Positions 20,997 to 27,576 of a stretch of 64,000 nucleotides of DNA are shown here, piece after piece (positions within the stretch are counted from its first letter, which is position 1; each line of letters starts with the position of its first letter). Origin of the DNA: Tindallia californiensis. Its GTDB lineage: Bacteria; Bacillota; Clostridia; Peptostreptococcales; Tindalliaceae. A program made the position numbers and the translations under genes. The stretch covers positions 1-64,000 of the forward strand of contig NZ_FNPV01000011.1 of NCBI RefSeq assembly GCF_900107405.1, in the 5' to 3' direction. The notes below the pieces were generated by a model. The model was not told where the DNA came from. It did not search any database and saw only the letters and a list, made by a program, of their open reading frames with translations.

Positions 20997-21031
20997 TGAA
21001 AAGCTGTGAAAACCCACAAAAAAACCGTAAC

Positions 21032-21063
21032 AACTAACATACAACTAACATGTAACTAACAAA
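21032..21063 (+). repeat. Three 11-bp direct repeats, likely integrase arm-binding sites
   Basis: AACTAACA occurs at 21032, 21043 and 21054, exactly 11 bp apart (one helical turn). Two more copies of the CTAACA core lie inside the right end at 57856-57874. Position between the attachment core and the integrase gene fits arm-type sites. Confidence 0.6.
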
Positions 21064-21064
21064 T

Positions 21065-22087
21065 CTAAATCTTATTAATTTCAATAATCAGTTCTCGAAT
21101 ATCTTTATGTGTGTAAACCTTATCAGTAATATCTTTACTGGCATGGCCCATGATTCTTTTGATACAAACCTTGTTTGCACCGGCAGAATCCATCAGACTG
21201 GCAAAGGTGTGCCGGCAATCATGAGGGCGATGACTCAGTTGCAGCTGCTCCATGACTCTCTTCCATTTTTCCTCGTAAAAATTCCAATAACGCATCTGCT
21301 CTCCCTTGTGGTTGGCAATAAAGAATTCATTTTCAGAGGACATTCTTTTCTCTATTAAGGGAACAATTTTTTCGTTTAGAGGAATCACCCTGTCCATGCT
21401 GTTTTCATTTTTAATTCCACCACGAAGATATCGTTCTTCCAGGTTAATGTCTTGATTTTTTATTGTAATCAGCTCTCCAGGTCGCATACCAGTATAAATC
21501 ATAATAAGTATCGCATCAATATAATCCATCCGTTCAACATGATCCCACAGTAAATTAATTTCTTTCCCTGTAAATACTTCTCTCTTTTTGCCGATATCCT
21601 TTCTTCCTAAATCAACGAATTTTGAATAATCTCTGACATCAATATCGTTTTTAAGGGCATAAGCATACATTTGGTTAAACAAAACCTTAATTTTTTTCTT
21701 TGTGCCCCAGCCCTTGTCACAATTATCAATAACAGACTGAAGATGTGCGTGTTTAACATCAACAAATCTCATCTGATGCAGCTTTTCTGACTTTTTAAAT
21801 GCTGCAGTATACCCCAGTTGATTACTCCTCGAAATCTTATCAAATTTTTCGTTTTTAAGCCTTTCGAATAATTCTTCAAAGGTCACAGTGGAAGCTTCTA
21901 CGGAGTACGGGTTTTTATTATAATCAGAAAGGGCTGTAAGTGCTTCCTGACGTGTTTTATAATATCCGATGGTCTGACATACCTGTTCGCCTTCATCAGT
22001 CCATCCTGTTGTTTTTCTGGCGATCCATGGCCGTCTTCTATTTCCGCTTAATTTGTAAACTGTTCCATATCCATTTGGCAATCTCAT
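21065..22087 (-). CDS. int: Phage tyrosine integrase
   Basis: 340 residues. N-terminal arm-binding domain beginning RLPNGYGTVYKLSGNRRRPW with a second basic segment, a SAM-like core-binding domain (about 70-160), and a catalytic domain carrying the tyrosine recombinase residues: Arg in TGMRPGEL, His-x-x-Arg in HDCRHTFAS, His in MGHAS and Tyr in DKVYTHKD. It inserts and, with an excisionase, removes the phage at rpsI. It is transcribed leftward, ending 2 bp from the arm repeats. ATG at 22087 follows a GAAAGGAG site. Confidence 0.95.
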   Translation of the reverse strand: MRLPNGYGTVYKLSGNRRRPWIARKTTGWTDEGEQVCQTIGYYKTRQEALTALSDYNKNPYSVEASTVTFEELFERLKNEKFDKISRSNQLGYTAAFKKSEKLHQMRFVDVKHAHLQSVIDNCDKGWGTKKKIKVLFNQMYAYALKNDIDVRDYSKFVDLGRKDIGKKREVFTGKEINLLWDHVERMDYIDAILIMIYTGMRPGELITIKNQDINLEERYLRGGIKNENSMDRVIPLNEKIVPLIEKRMSSENEFFIANHKGEQMRYWNFYEEKWKRVMEQLQLSHRPHDCRHTFASLMDSAGANKVCIKRIMGHASKDITDKVYTHKDIRELIIEINKI

Positions 22088-22417
22088 TTTGTTTCTCCTT
22101 TCTTGGTCAGTGATGAAAATGTGTAATCATTTGCGTGATCTAAATAAGCGACCGACAAAACAATACTCAAAGTAAAACCCCGATATGCAAATGTATGTTC
22201 GATAATAATGTGAAAGAAAAAGCTGCCGAGGCAGCAATTGAGCACCGCGTGATAATACACACCATAATCTGTTGGAAGCTTTGAAATTATGATTTAAGAA
22301 TTTTTTATAAAGATTAACTAATGCTCATCATAAAAATTACAAGCTTCAACTAAATTGCAACATATTTTTTTTCTCTCATCATCTGAGTTTAATGAATACT
22401 AATCAGGTTCACTAGTT
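22088..22417. other. 330-bp intergenic region between integrase and a membrane gene
   Basis: AT-rich, no credible ORF. It holds a short hairpin (AAGCTGCC gag GGCAGC, about 22222-22236) and a near-consensus LexA/DinR box at 22188-22201. The remainder (22240-22417) shows no feature I can name. Confidence 0.4.
22188..22201 (-). promoter_or_regulatory. Near-consensus SOS (LexA/DinR) box upstream of the integrase
   Basis: On the - strand CGAACATACATTTG matches the Gram-positive consensus CGAACRNRYGTTYG at 13 of 14 positions (one G to A). It is about 100 bp upstream of the integrase start. It could tie excision to DNA damage, or be a chance match or a leftover from a lost SOS gene. Confidence 0.35.
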
Positions 22418-23158
22418 TTATTCTTTGTAAAATAAGAGCTGTATAGAATTTGTTGGAACTAGAATTGGCTGTTCAAGTGATTTTGGCAATAATAAAGTGA
22501 AATCTTTTTCTACTTCAAAAGCATAAGCTTCGATCAGATTTCTCTTAAATAAATGCGGAAAAGAATCTTGAGCCGAAGTGCATTTTATTTGGCATAAAGG
22601 AAGGCTCATGATTTTTATGATTCCTAAAACAGCACCTATTACATACAAAACTAGTAACGTAGTAACCACTGCATAGAATAATGCAAAATGGAAATATAAA
22701 TTATTTTGGTCCTCGTTGGAGGTTGATAAAACCTCTTGTATAAATTGTAGATTTAGTAAAGTAGTAAAGAAAGAAAGAGAAATTAAACAAATAACAGACA
22801 AACATACAATAGAAATTTTTATCTTGTCCGACATTTTTAGTGAAAAATAGAAAAAACGTTTCATTGTTTTGTGCGTAATAGTTACTACATTGAGAATTGC
22901 GAAGAGAAAAGCTAACAGAATTGTAAGAAATGAAAAATAAAATGGTTTTAAAAGGATATCAGAGTAATTGAATTTATAAATAATACAAAACGCAAGCAAG
23001 GATGGAGTTAGAAAAATTATTAACGGTGACAAGCCTCTAGTGTGGGGTCTATAGAGGGACCAGAATGACAGGCTGTTATTCCAAATATTTGAAGTAGCGA
23101 CAACAGCTAATACAAAAAACATGAGAACAGTTGGGACAAGTTCTAATAAAGCACTCAT
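22418..23158 (-). CDS. Polytopic membrane protein, unknown function
   Basis: 246 residues with about five to six hydrophobic segments (VPTVLMFFVLAVVA, LIIFLTPSLLAFCIIY, YFSFLTILLAFLFAI, ISIVCLSVICLISLSFF, ALFYAVVTTLLVLYVIGAVLG) and a soluble C-terminal tail of about 50 residues. ATG at 23158 has AAAGGATG upstream; an earlier in-frame start at 23239 lacks a site. I do not recognise a family. It is the last gene of the repressor-proximal accessory array and by location may be a conversion or exclusion gene; that is inference. Confidence 0.7.
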   Translation of the reverse strand: MSALLELVPTVLMFFVLAVVATSNIWNNSLSFWSLYRPHTRGLSPLIIFLTPSLLAFCIIYKFNYSDILLKPFYFSFLTILLAFLFAILNVVTITHKTMKRFFYFSLKMSDKIKISIVCLSVICLISLSFFTTLLNLQFIQEVLSTSNEDQNNLYFHFALFYAVVTTLLVLYVIGAVLGIIKIMSLPLCQIKCTSAQDSFPHLFKRNLIEAYAFEVEKDFTLLLPKSLEQPILVPTNSIQLLFYKE

Positions 23159-23627
23159 TTTAAACATCCTTTCGAAAGTTAGATATTTTGGTCTGTGATT
23201 TACAAACTGCTGTAGTCTTTTTCTAGTTAGACTTATCAAGTTAATGCTATCATCATATTTTTTTGATCCAGATGCTCTTTATCGGCGGCCAGAGCAAAAA
23301 ATTCATCGGTGGTCTGGAAAACAAACATTCCAGATGTTTATCATTAGCGGAGTTTGTATTGATAAAATGTGCAAATCATGGTAAATTTTAGTTACTAGTG
23401 GGAGATGCGAATCTCCTCGTGGCTCGCAGTTTGGTAAATGGGAAAGCTCTATGCAGGAATGATAGTTTTTTTGTTGTCGAACTCGAGACGAATTTTTAAA
23501 GTCTTTTCCAATATGACAGAGAGTTTCAATGGGTCGAATATAACACAAGATTGTTTTGACATGCTAAGGGAGGAATAGTAGTATTTAATTAGGTGCGCAA
23601 AATATTTAATGAACAATGAGGTGTGCA
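23159..23627. other. 470-bp low-coding gap between two membrane genes
   Basis: Apart from the repressor remnant at 23256-23317 I see no supported gene. A 37-codon frame on the - strand (MSKQSCVIFDPLKLS..., about 23559-23449) has no ribosome binding site and may be decayed coding sequence. The opposite strand has a GGGAGGAATAG at 23570 with no start codon at proper distance. Confidence 0.4.
23256..23317 (-). pseudogene. Degenerate remnant of a repressor C-terminal segment
   Basis: Read on the - strand this gives TTDEFFALAADKEHLDQK, aligned to TTSEYLALATDKEVRDQA of the intact repressor at 29756-30511 (about 11 of 18 identical; DNA about 77% over 39 bp). No open gene surrounds it. It marks another, older recombination event at the repressor tail. 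Confidence 0.6.
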
Positions 23628-24071
23628 ATGAGACTATCACGGCGTATTGATAATATTATAGTAGATATTGATAACTTTGGAAGGCGTCATGTTCTTGTGT
23701 TGATTCCGGTAACTTGTTTAATCATAGTTGTCTTACTTTCTGGTAGGTTTGAGCTTTCAAGCCATAACATTTCTAATATCGTTAACGTCTCTGGAGTTTT
23801 AGCAGGTTTTCTTTTCTCGGTACATAGTATTATGTTGTCATTTCCTGATGAAAAAAATTTTGTGCAGCACCTTAAGAAGTCTGGCTACATAAAAATCATC
23901 TTTAGGTGTATTTTTACTGGCGAAATGTTTCTTTTTGCAACTTTGTTAATAGGCATTTTTATTCCGAACAAAAACCTGCTTTTATTCACATTCTTAAGTG
24001 GGCTAATCTGCGCTATTGTATCAGCAATTTACCTATATAGAATTTCTATCATGGTAAGCAATTCGAAATAA
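23628..24071 (+). CDS. Small 4-TM membrane protein, RexB-like in size and topology
   Basis: 147 residues from the ATG at 23628 (GAGGTG just upstream). Four hydrophobic helices are visible: VLVLIPVTCLIIVVLL, VSGVLAGFLFSVHSIML, CIFTGEMFLFATLLIGIFI and LLLFTFLSGLICAIVSAIYLY. It faces the gene at 24033-24899 and the two 3' ends overlap by 39 bp. Lambda RexB is a 144-residue four-helix channel paired with the sensor RexA and located beside the repressor, which is the resemblance I note; sequence homology is not shown. It is the only rightward gene in the accessory array. Confidence 0.65.
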   Translation: MRLSRRIDNIIVDIDNFGRRHVLVLIPVTCLIIVVLLSGRFELSSHNISNIVNVSGVLAGFLFSVHSIMLSFPDEKNFVQHLKKSGYIKIIFRCIFTGEMFLFATLLIGIFIPNKNLLLFTFLSGLICAIVSAIYLYRISIMVSNSK

Positions 24072-24899
24072 TTCATCCTTGAGAGCTTTTTTTATTAAAT
24101 TTTCATTTTCGTACATATCGTCGGTAAGTTCGATAGCTATTCTTTTTGTTAAACTTTTTTCAATTAGATCAACTGTCTGTGTTATCGGATTATCCTCTAA
24201 TGTTCCTTTTAACAATAGATTACTGAATTCTGATTCAAGCTCAGGGTTGTCAGCAAGTTGTAAAAGTAATTCCCTGCTGGCGGAATCCTTAACTATATCA
24301 AGGTGCACTGATACTTTTTCTAGATCGCCTTGAGAAAAGCTGAAAATATCCTTAAGCTTTGGTGGTGTATCGTTGTATCCTGAGAATGCATAAGTGTATG
24401 AGACAGAAAATAGTTTTTTGAAGTTACGCAATGTCGCAGAGATATCATCTATCTTTATTGGTACTAATTTGAACTCATTGATTTCGCAGTGTTCATCAAT
24501 CAAAAGACTCCTGAAGTGCGATGCTAGTTTTGGTGCGCTACTATTAGAAAGAATGCTGGTTTTGCCAATATCGTGGTTTATATAAAAGTATGTAAAATCT
24601 TCTAACAGTTGCTGAAACACTTCAGGACGAATTTTTTCGTTTCGATTTTCCCTATTTCTAAACCGTCTTAAATTACTTTTGCTAATCTCTCCCAATTTTC
24701 CAATGTTTCCAAACACTTCTTGTTCAGAAATACTCAAAATTTCGATAACGACGCGTGAGTTGATTTCATATGTTTTTTCAATTTTTAAAGATTCCAAGAG
24801 TATTTTCCCAAAGCTTCCTCTTGATTTAAGAATCATTGGTTGGATCTCATAGATAGTCTTATAAAAATAAACTGTTCTTTCGATAAGGCACACCTCCAT
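24033..24899 (-). CDS. Putative phage-defence sensor protein (RexA/DUF6731-like pattern)
   Basis: 288 residues from the ATG at 24899. Soluble, alpha/beta, opening ERTVYFYKTIYEI, then RVVIEILSISEQEVFGNIGKLGE, RNRENRN and LEDFTYFYINHDIGKTSIL with LASHFRSLL. This order (short strand, loop sensing region, then a strand-helix stretch) resembles RexA and DUF6731/DUF4747-type proteins found in phage accessory loci; I rate this as pattern similarity only. Its upstream 22 codons would come from the repeat element at 24905-25051 and are not counted. It converges on the 4-TM gene with a 39-bp overlap. Confidence 0.55.
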   Translation of the reverse strand: MEVCLIERTVYFYKTIYEIQPMILKSRGSFGKILLESLKIEKTYEINSRVVIEILSISEQEVFGNIGKLGEISKSNLRRFRNRENRNEKIRPEVFQQLLEDFTYFYINHDIGKTSILSNSSAPKLASHFRSLLIDEHCEINEFKLVPIKIDDISATLRNFKKLFSVSYTYAFSGYNDTPPKLKDIFSFSQGDLEKVSVHLDIVKDSASRELLLQLADNPELESEFSNLLLKGTLEDNPITQTVDLIEKSLTKRIAIELTDDMYENENLIKKALKDELFRIAYHDRNSI

Positions 24900-24904
24900 G
24901 AAAG

Positions 24905-25051
24905 AATATAAAGAAATCCTTAGGTTCGGCTCATTCCTTATGGTGGGGAGACGTACTGCCAAGGATTGTCGTTAATGAGTTGATTACAATCATATTATAC
25001 AAGCCCATGGCATGCAATACAATGATATAATAACACTTGTTTACCGAAGGC
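24905..25051 (-). repeat. Conserved 3' end element, copy A (IS605/IStron right-end-like hairpin)
   Basis: About 145 bp shared with 27276-27433. On the - strand it holds AATCCTTGG ... AAGGATT arms (24915-24921 with 24961-24967) enclosing a GGC...GCC-paired loop, plus a common CATGCCATG-containing segment. Outside it the two copies have unrelated flanks (here the sensor gene, there a repressor fragment), so it is a true element boundary. Hairpin right ends are characteristic of IS200/IS605-type elements and IStrons, but no transposase or TnpB is present. Confidence 0.6.
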
Positions 25052-25206
25052 CTTCACTCCTAACTGTGTACACTCGTTTCCGGTTATGGACGGCAGAGAA
25101 GTAAGGGCTTTTTGATGAGGCCTTAGCCCAATATCCAGCCCCTTTAATACTGATACATTGTTGACGGTATGCTGTTTCATTGCGAGTGATCCTGCTATGC
25201 CAATAT
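25052..25206 (-). other. Variable segment between intron core A and its 3' end element
   Basis: 155 bp unlike the corresponding 143 bp at 27434-27576. On the - strand it stays open and reads GIAGSLAMKQHTVNN then VLKGLDIGLRPHQKAL, like a piece of coding sequence. No start or stop context supports a gene. It may be 3' exon or captured DNA. Confidence 0.4.
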
Positions 25207-25501
25207 TCAATGTGTTATCCCGCAGGCTCTTTATCCTGCAGTTCTTGCAGTTGCCTGCAAGTTCAGACCATCTCATCATCCCGGTAGGATGCCGGGCGCT
25301 CGTGGGTGGTTTATTGTTAGCCTACTCACCACCTGGTCGTTGCACCTTCCAGGGAATGTTGAAGGCTATCCCTGGCTTGGCTCACGGTTGACCTTGTAGG
25401 TGTTTCCGTGAATTCACCCGATGCATTTTGCCGGTTGCCCGGCAAAGGGGCATAAGTGGAGTTCTTGTTTATGACAGCCATCCTTTTGGGTGGTTGTTTT
25501 T
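25207..25501 (-). ncRNA. Group I intron catalytic core, copy A
   Basis: All four conserved core elements occur in order on the - strand: P at 25394-25414 (TTCACGGAAACACC), Q at 25374-25389 (CCGTGAGCCAAGCC), R at 25332-25346 (GTGCAACGACCAGG) and S at 25261-25280 (GATGAGATGGTCTGAAC). P4 pairs CACGG with CCGTG, P7 pairs GACCA with TGGTC, P8 is CATCC/GGATG. P2 and P9 carry GCAA tetraloops (GCCGG-GCAA-CCGGC, TTGCAG-GCAA-CTGCAA). The core looks catalytically intact. The 5' and 3' splice sites cannot be fixed from sequence alone. Confidence 0.85.
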
Positions 25502-25507
25502 CTATAG

Positions 25508-25542
25508 GTTTATTTATAATGTTATTATGTGACTACTTAAAA
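25508..25542 (-). repeat. Repressor 3'-UTR stub, copy A
   Basis: On the - strand TTTTAAGTAGTCACATAATAACATT... matches the stop codon and 3' UTR of the repressor (29733-29760) with a few changes and ends at the same ATAAATAA. The intron core begins just beyond it. It sits immediately after the Abi_2 stop. Confidence 0.7.
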
Positions 25543-25552
25543 GAAAATTTAT

Positions 25553-26578
25553 TTATAGGTTCTTATCTATTGACTCAACCTTTAAAAAAGAAGCTTTGCT
25601 AATGGAAAATTTTTGCAACCGATCCATTATATCATCCGGCAATCCTAACAATTCAAAATAAGTTTTATTGAGGATCATTTCATCGTAATAATCGCGGAAA
25701 ACATGTGTTAAATCCAAGAATAAGGAGCGCAATAGATCCACATTATTTGTTAATAGAATTAATGAAGCAAACACAGCATAAAGATCCTTTTGCCCTAGCC
25801 CTTTATTAAACTCATTATCGGAAAGTACGGCTTCATCGTTTATTAATAGGAAGAGTGGATCTTTAGGCAATATACTTTTTATGTGTGGTGAGAAGACCTT
25901 ATTTCCATGAGCAATTGAGTTTCGATAGTCCAAAAGCAAGGTCACAGCTTTAATGAAAAATTCTTTTTTGTTATCGATTGTTATTGGAGATGCGCTGTAT
26001 GGAATCATGTTTTGACACACATAATCTTTATCACTGGCGTTCATGGCTTTATACCAGGAAATTATTTGATTGAAAGTAATATCGTTAACAAGAATCCATG
26101 GCGGCACGTGATTTTTATTATGACGGTAGTGGTATGAAGTGGTATTTCGATAAGGAGAGTTGCATTTCTTTTCCAGTGCATTTAAAAGTTGGGTTGTTTT
26201 GGTTTTTGATCTGGTGGTATAATTTCTTGGATCTAAATAATCATCATGATGAACACCGTAACTTTTTGACACGTGATAAGCTATTTTAGTTTTTAATGAC
26301 CGCTCTATAATTAAGATATATTTCAATAATACGCCAGCTATCGCTGAGTCTAACAAATAAATGTAATAGATCATTTCGAATGTTGTTCCTTCAATAAATA
26401 TGTCAACATTGGGGCTTTTTAAAAAAGTGTTTTTATAGCCATTTACAAGAGAATAGTAAGAAATAGAACTCAGTATTTCAATGGTGCGGGAATCTTTTTT
26501 TACTGCAATGCCCCTGCTTTGCATCAATGCAATTTGTTCCTCAAAGGACTTGAATGGCTTGTCATAAACCGATGACAC
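25553..26578 (-). CDS. Abi_2 family abortive-infection protein (AbiD/AbiF-like)
   Basis: 341 residues. Pfam Abi_2 features: KPFKSFEEQIALMQSRGI at the start, SISYYSLVNGYKNTFL, YIYLLDSAIAGVLLKYILIIERSLKTKIAYHV, PPWILVNDITFNQIISWY and LLLDYRNSIAHGNKVF, the last with an Arg-x4-His HEPN-type RNase motif. Related lactococcal proteins abort phage infection. I place the start at GTG 26578, 9 nt after AAGGGGG; an upstream ATG at 26641 would translate through the structured leader and is rejected. Expressed from its own promoter at 26675-26703. Confidence 0.88.
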   Translation of the reverse strand: MSSVYDKPFKSFEEQIALMQSRGIAVKKDSRTIEILSSISYYSLVNGYKNTFLKSPNVDIFIEGTTFEMIYYIYLLDSAIAGVLLKYILIIERSLKTKIAYHVSKSYGVHHDDYLDPRNYTTRSKTKTTQLLNALEKKCNSPYRNTTSYHYRHNKNHVPPWILVNDITFNQIISWYKAMNASDKDYVCQNMIPYSASPITIDNKKEFFIKAVTLLLDYRNSIAHGNKVFSPHIKSILPKDPLFLLINDEAVLSDNEFNKGLGQKDLYAVFASLILLTNNVDLLRSLFLDLTHVFRDYYDEMILNKTYFELLGLPDDIMDRLQKFSISKASFLKVESIDKNL

Positions 26579-26580
26579 AG

Positions 26581-26668
26581 AAAAAGACCCCCTTACCCGA
26601 CTGGGTAAATGAGGTCTCTCGCTAGTCGACAAGTCGACCATTGGCCAGCCTATAATGCTGGCTCCTGT
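26581..26668 (-). ncRNA. Structured leader RNA upstream of the Abi_2 gene (abiF-type motif, candidate)
   Basis: About 88 nt between promoter and gene fold into three consecutive hairpins on the - strand: GCCAGC-attatag-GCTGGC, GTCGAC-tt-GTCGAC, and a terminator-like GAGACC...TTACCC-agtc-GGGTAA...GGGTC followed by TTTTT. The last stem includes the AAGGGGG ribosome binding site of the Abi_2 gene. Structured ncRNAs associated with abiF genes have been described; identity with that family is inferred from position and fold. Confidence 0.7.
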
Positions 26669-26674
26669 ACCTAT

Positions 26675-26703
26675 ATTATACCCTATCAGGAAAAATTAAT
26701 CAA
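26675..26703 (-). promoter_or_regulatory. Promoter of the Abi_2 leader RNA
   Basis: - strand TTGATT, 17-bp spacer, TATAAT (perfect -10). Transcription would start near 26668, at the first hairpin. Confidence 0.75.
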
Positions 26704-26715
26704 TCGACACCAAAA

Positions 26716-27093
26716 TTATTTTATAATGACCAAATCTCCAATTTCAATAGGTGAAACCTCGCCAGAAAATGCAGGTTGAATGGAATCCTTATTCAAATTC
26801 AACTTACTGTAACTCGATTTAGAATCAAGAGAAAAGTGTTTGTTAAAAGATAACGCATCAAGATCCCTTTTTCTGCAAACTGAGTATTTTGGATAGACCT
26901 GAACCACTTCAACTTCCTCTTTAACACGCATGGCATTGCCAAGTGATTTGCCATCAGTATCAAAAAGTTCGTAACCAGTTTCAACTACCATTAATACATG
27001 TCCTTTTTTGAGAAGCTTGTTTTCTGAACCACTGTTGACATATATAGTATATTCGTCTGGCATTGCAATTACTCTAATTCCTTGGTTTGCCAT
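26716..27093 (-). CDS. Hypothetical small protein upstream of the Abi_2 gene
   Basis: 125 residues, MANQGIRVIAMPDEYTIYVNSG then GHVLMVVETGYELFDTDGKSLG, probably beta-rich; the C-terminal third is Ser/Asn-rich and ends EIGDLVIIK. Good ribosome site AAGGAGATGATGCACA before ATG 27093. No family recognised. It sits between the repressor fragment and the Abi_2 leader promoter, so belongs to the same cargo module. Confidence 0.7.
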   Translation of the reverse strand: MANQGIRVIAMPDEYTIYVNSGSENKLLKKGHVLMVVETGYELFDTDGKSLGNAMRVKEEVEVVQVYPKYSVCRKRDLDALSFNKHFSLDSKSSYSKLNLNKDSIQPAFSGEVSPIEIGDLVIIK

Positions 27094-27127
27094 TGTGCAT
27101 CATCTCCTTCGCACTATTCTCGCACAC

Positions 27128-27269
27128 TTATTTATATTGTTATTTTATGACTACTTAAAATTTTTCTTAGCCAGTGTAGCCATGGAAACCATCATGTTTC
27201 TCACCATATCCGGTGTCATGCCAAGTCCGGCGGCTTGCTCAATGGTTTTTTCCCAGGCTTGATCCCGCA
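27128..27269 (-). pseudogene. Duplicated repressor 3' end (142 bp)
   Basis: Identical to 29733-29874 at 140 of 142 bases. It encodes the last 39 codons of the repressor (DQAWEKTIEQAAGLGMTPDM onward to KKNFK) plus stop and 3' UTR, but has no start and is fused upstream to the right-end element. It is recent, given the near identity. Confidence 0.9.
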
Positions 27270-27275
27270 TAAGTA

Positions 27276-27433
27276 AGATATAAAAAATCCTTGGGTTCGG
27301 CACATCCCTTATGGTGGGAGACGTACTGCCAAGGATTGTCGTTAATGAGTTGGTGATAATCATATTATACAATCACATGGCATGCAATACAATGATATAA
27401 TAAAAACAGGAACTCCACTTGTTTACCGAAGGC
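27276..27433 (-). repeat. Conserved 3' end element, copy B (right-end-like hairpin)
   Basis: Counterpart of 24905-25051, with the same AATCCTT (27286-27292) and AAGGATT (27331-27337) arms. Flanked here by the repressor fragment beginning TGCGGGATCAAGCC. It contains GAACTCCACTT at 27410-27420, an 11-base inverted repeat of AAGTGGAGTTC (27824-27834) in the intron 5' region. Confidence 0.6.
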
Positions 27434-27576
27434 ATCATCTCCTTTGAAAGGTCTGTTTTCGAAGGCTTCACTGATTGAAGTTCTACTTTCATTGATTATG
27501 CTGCCTAAGCCTTTCATGCTGTCAGTTAATTCATTCATACCAGTTTTGATTCCAGGTGCATCTAGTATGTCGTTTA
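27434..27576 (-). other. Variable segment between intron core B and its 3' end element
   Basis: 143 bp, different from copy A. On the - strand it reads INDILDAPGIKTGMNELTD then SMKGLGSIINESRTSISEAF, amphipathic and coding-like, but with no start or terminating context of its own. Possibly a fragment of a displaced gene or intron 3' exon. Confidence 0.4.

Noticed and set aside
23449-23640. 63-codon ORF on the - strand
   Set aside because: No ribosome site, overlaps the start of the 4-TM gene, and composition is that of non-coding AT-rich DNA; at best a decayed fragment.
24900-24962. Extension of the sensor-like protein to 24962
   Set aside because: The extra 21 codons come from the repeat element's hairpin region, shared with copy B where no such gene follows.
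24995-25279. A 94-codon ORF on the - strand beginning MMRWSELAGNCKNC
   Set aside because: It starts in the S/P9 region of the group I intron core and runs through the variable segment; the same frame in copy B is explained by the RNA element, so it is not treated as a gene.
26579-26641. N-terminal extension of the Abi_2 protein from an ATG at 26641
   Set aside because: It would translate the three-hairpin leader, gives an unconserved sequence and lacks a ribosome site; the GTG at 26578 has AAGGGGG at correct spacing.
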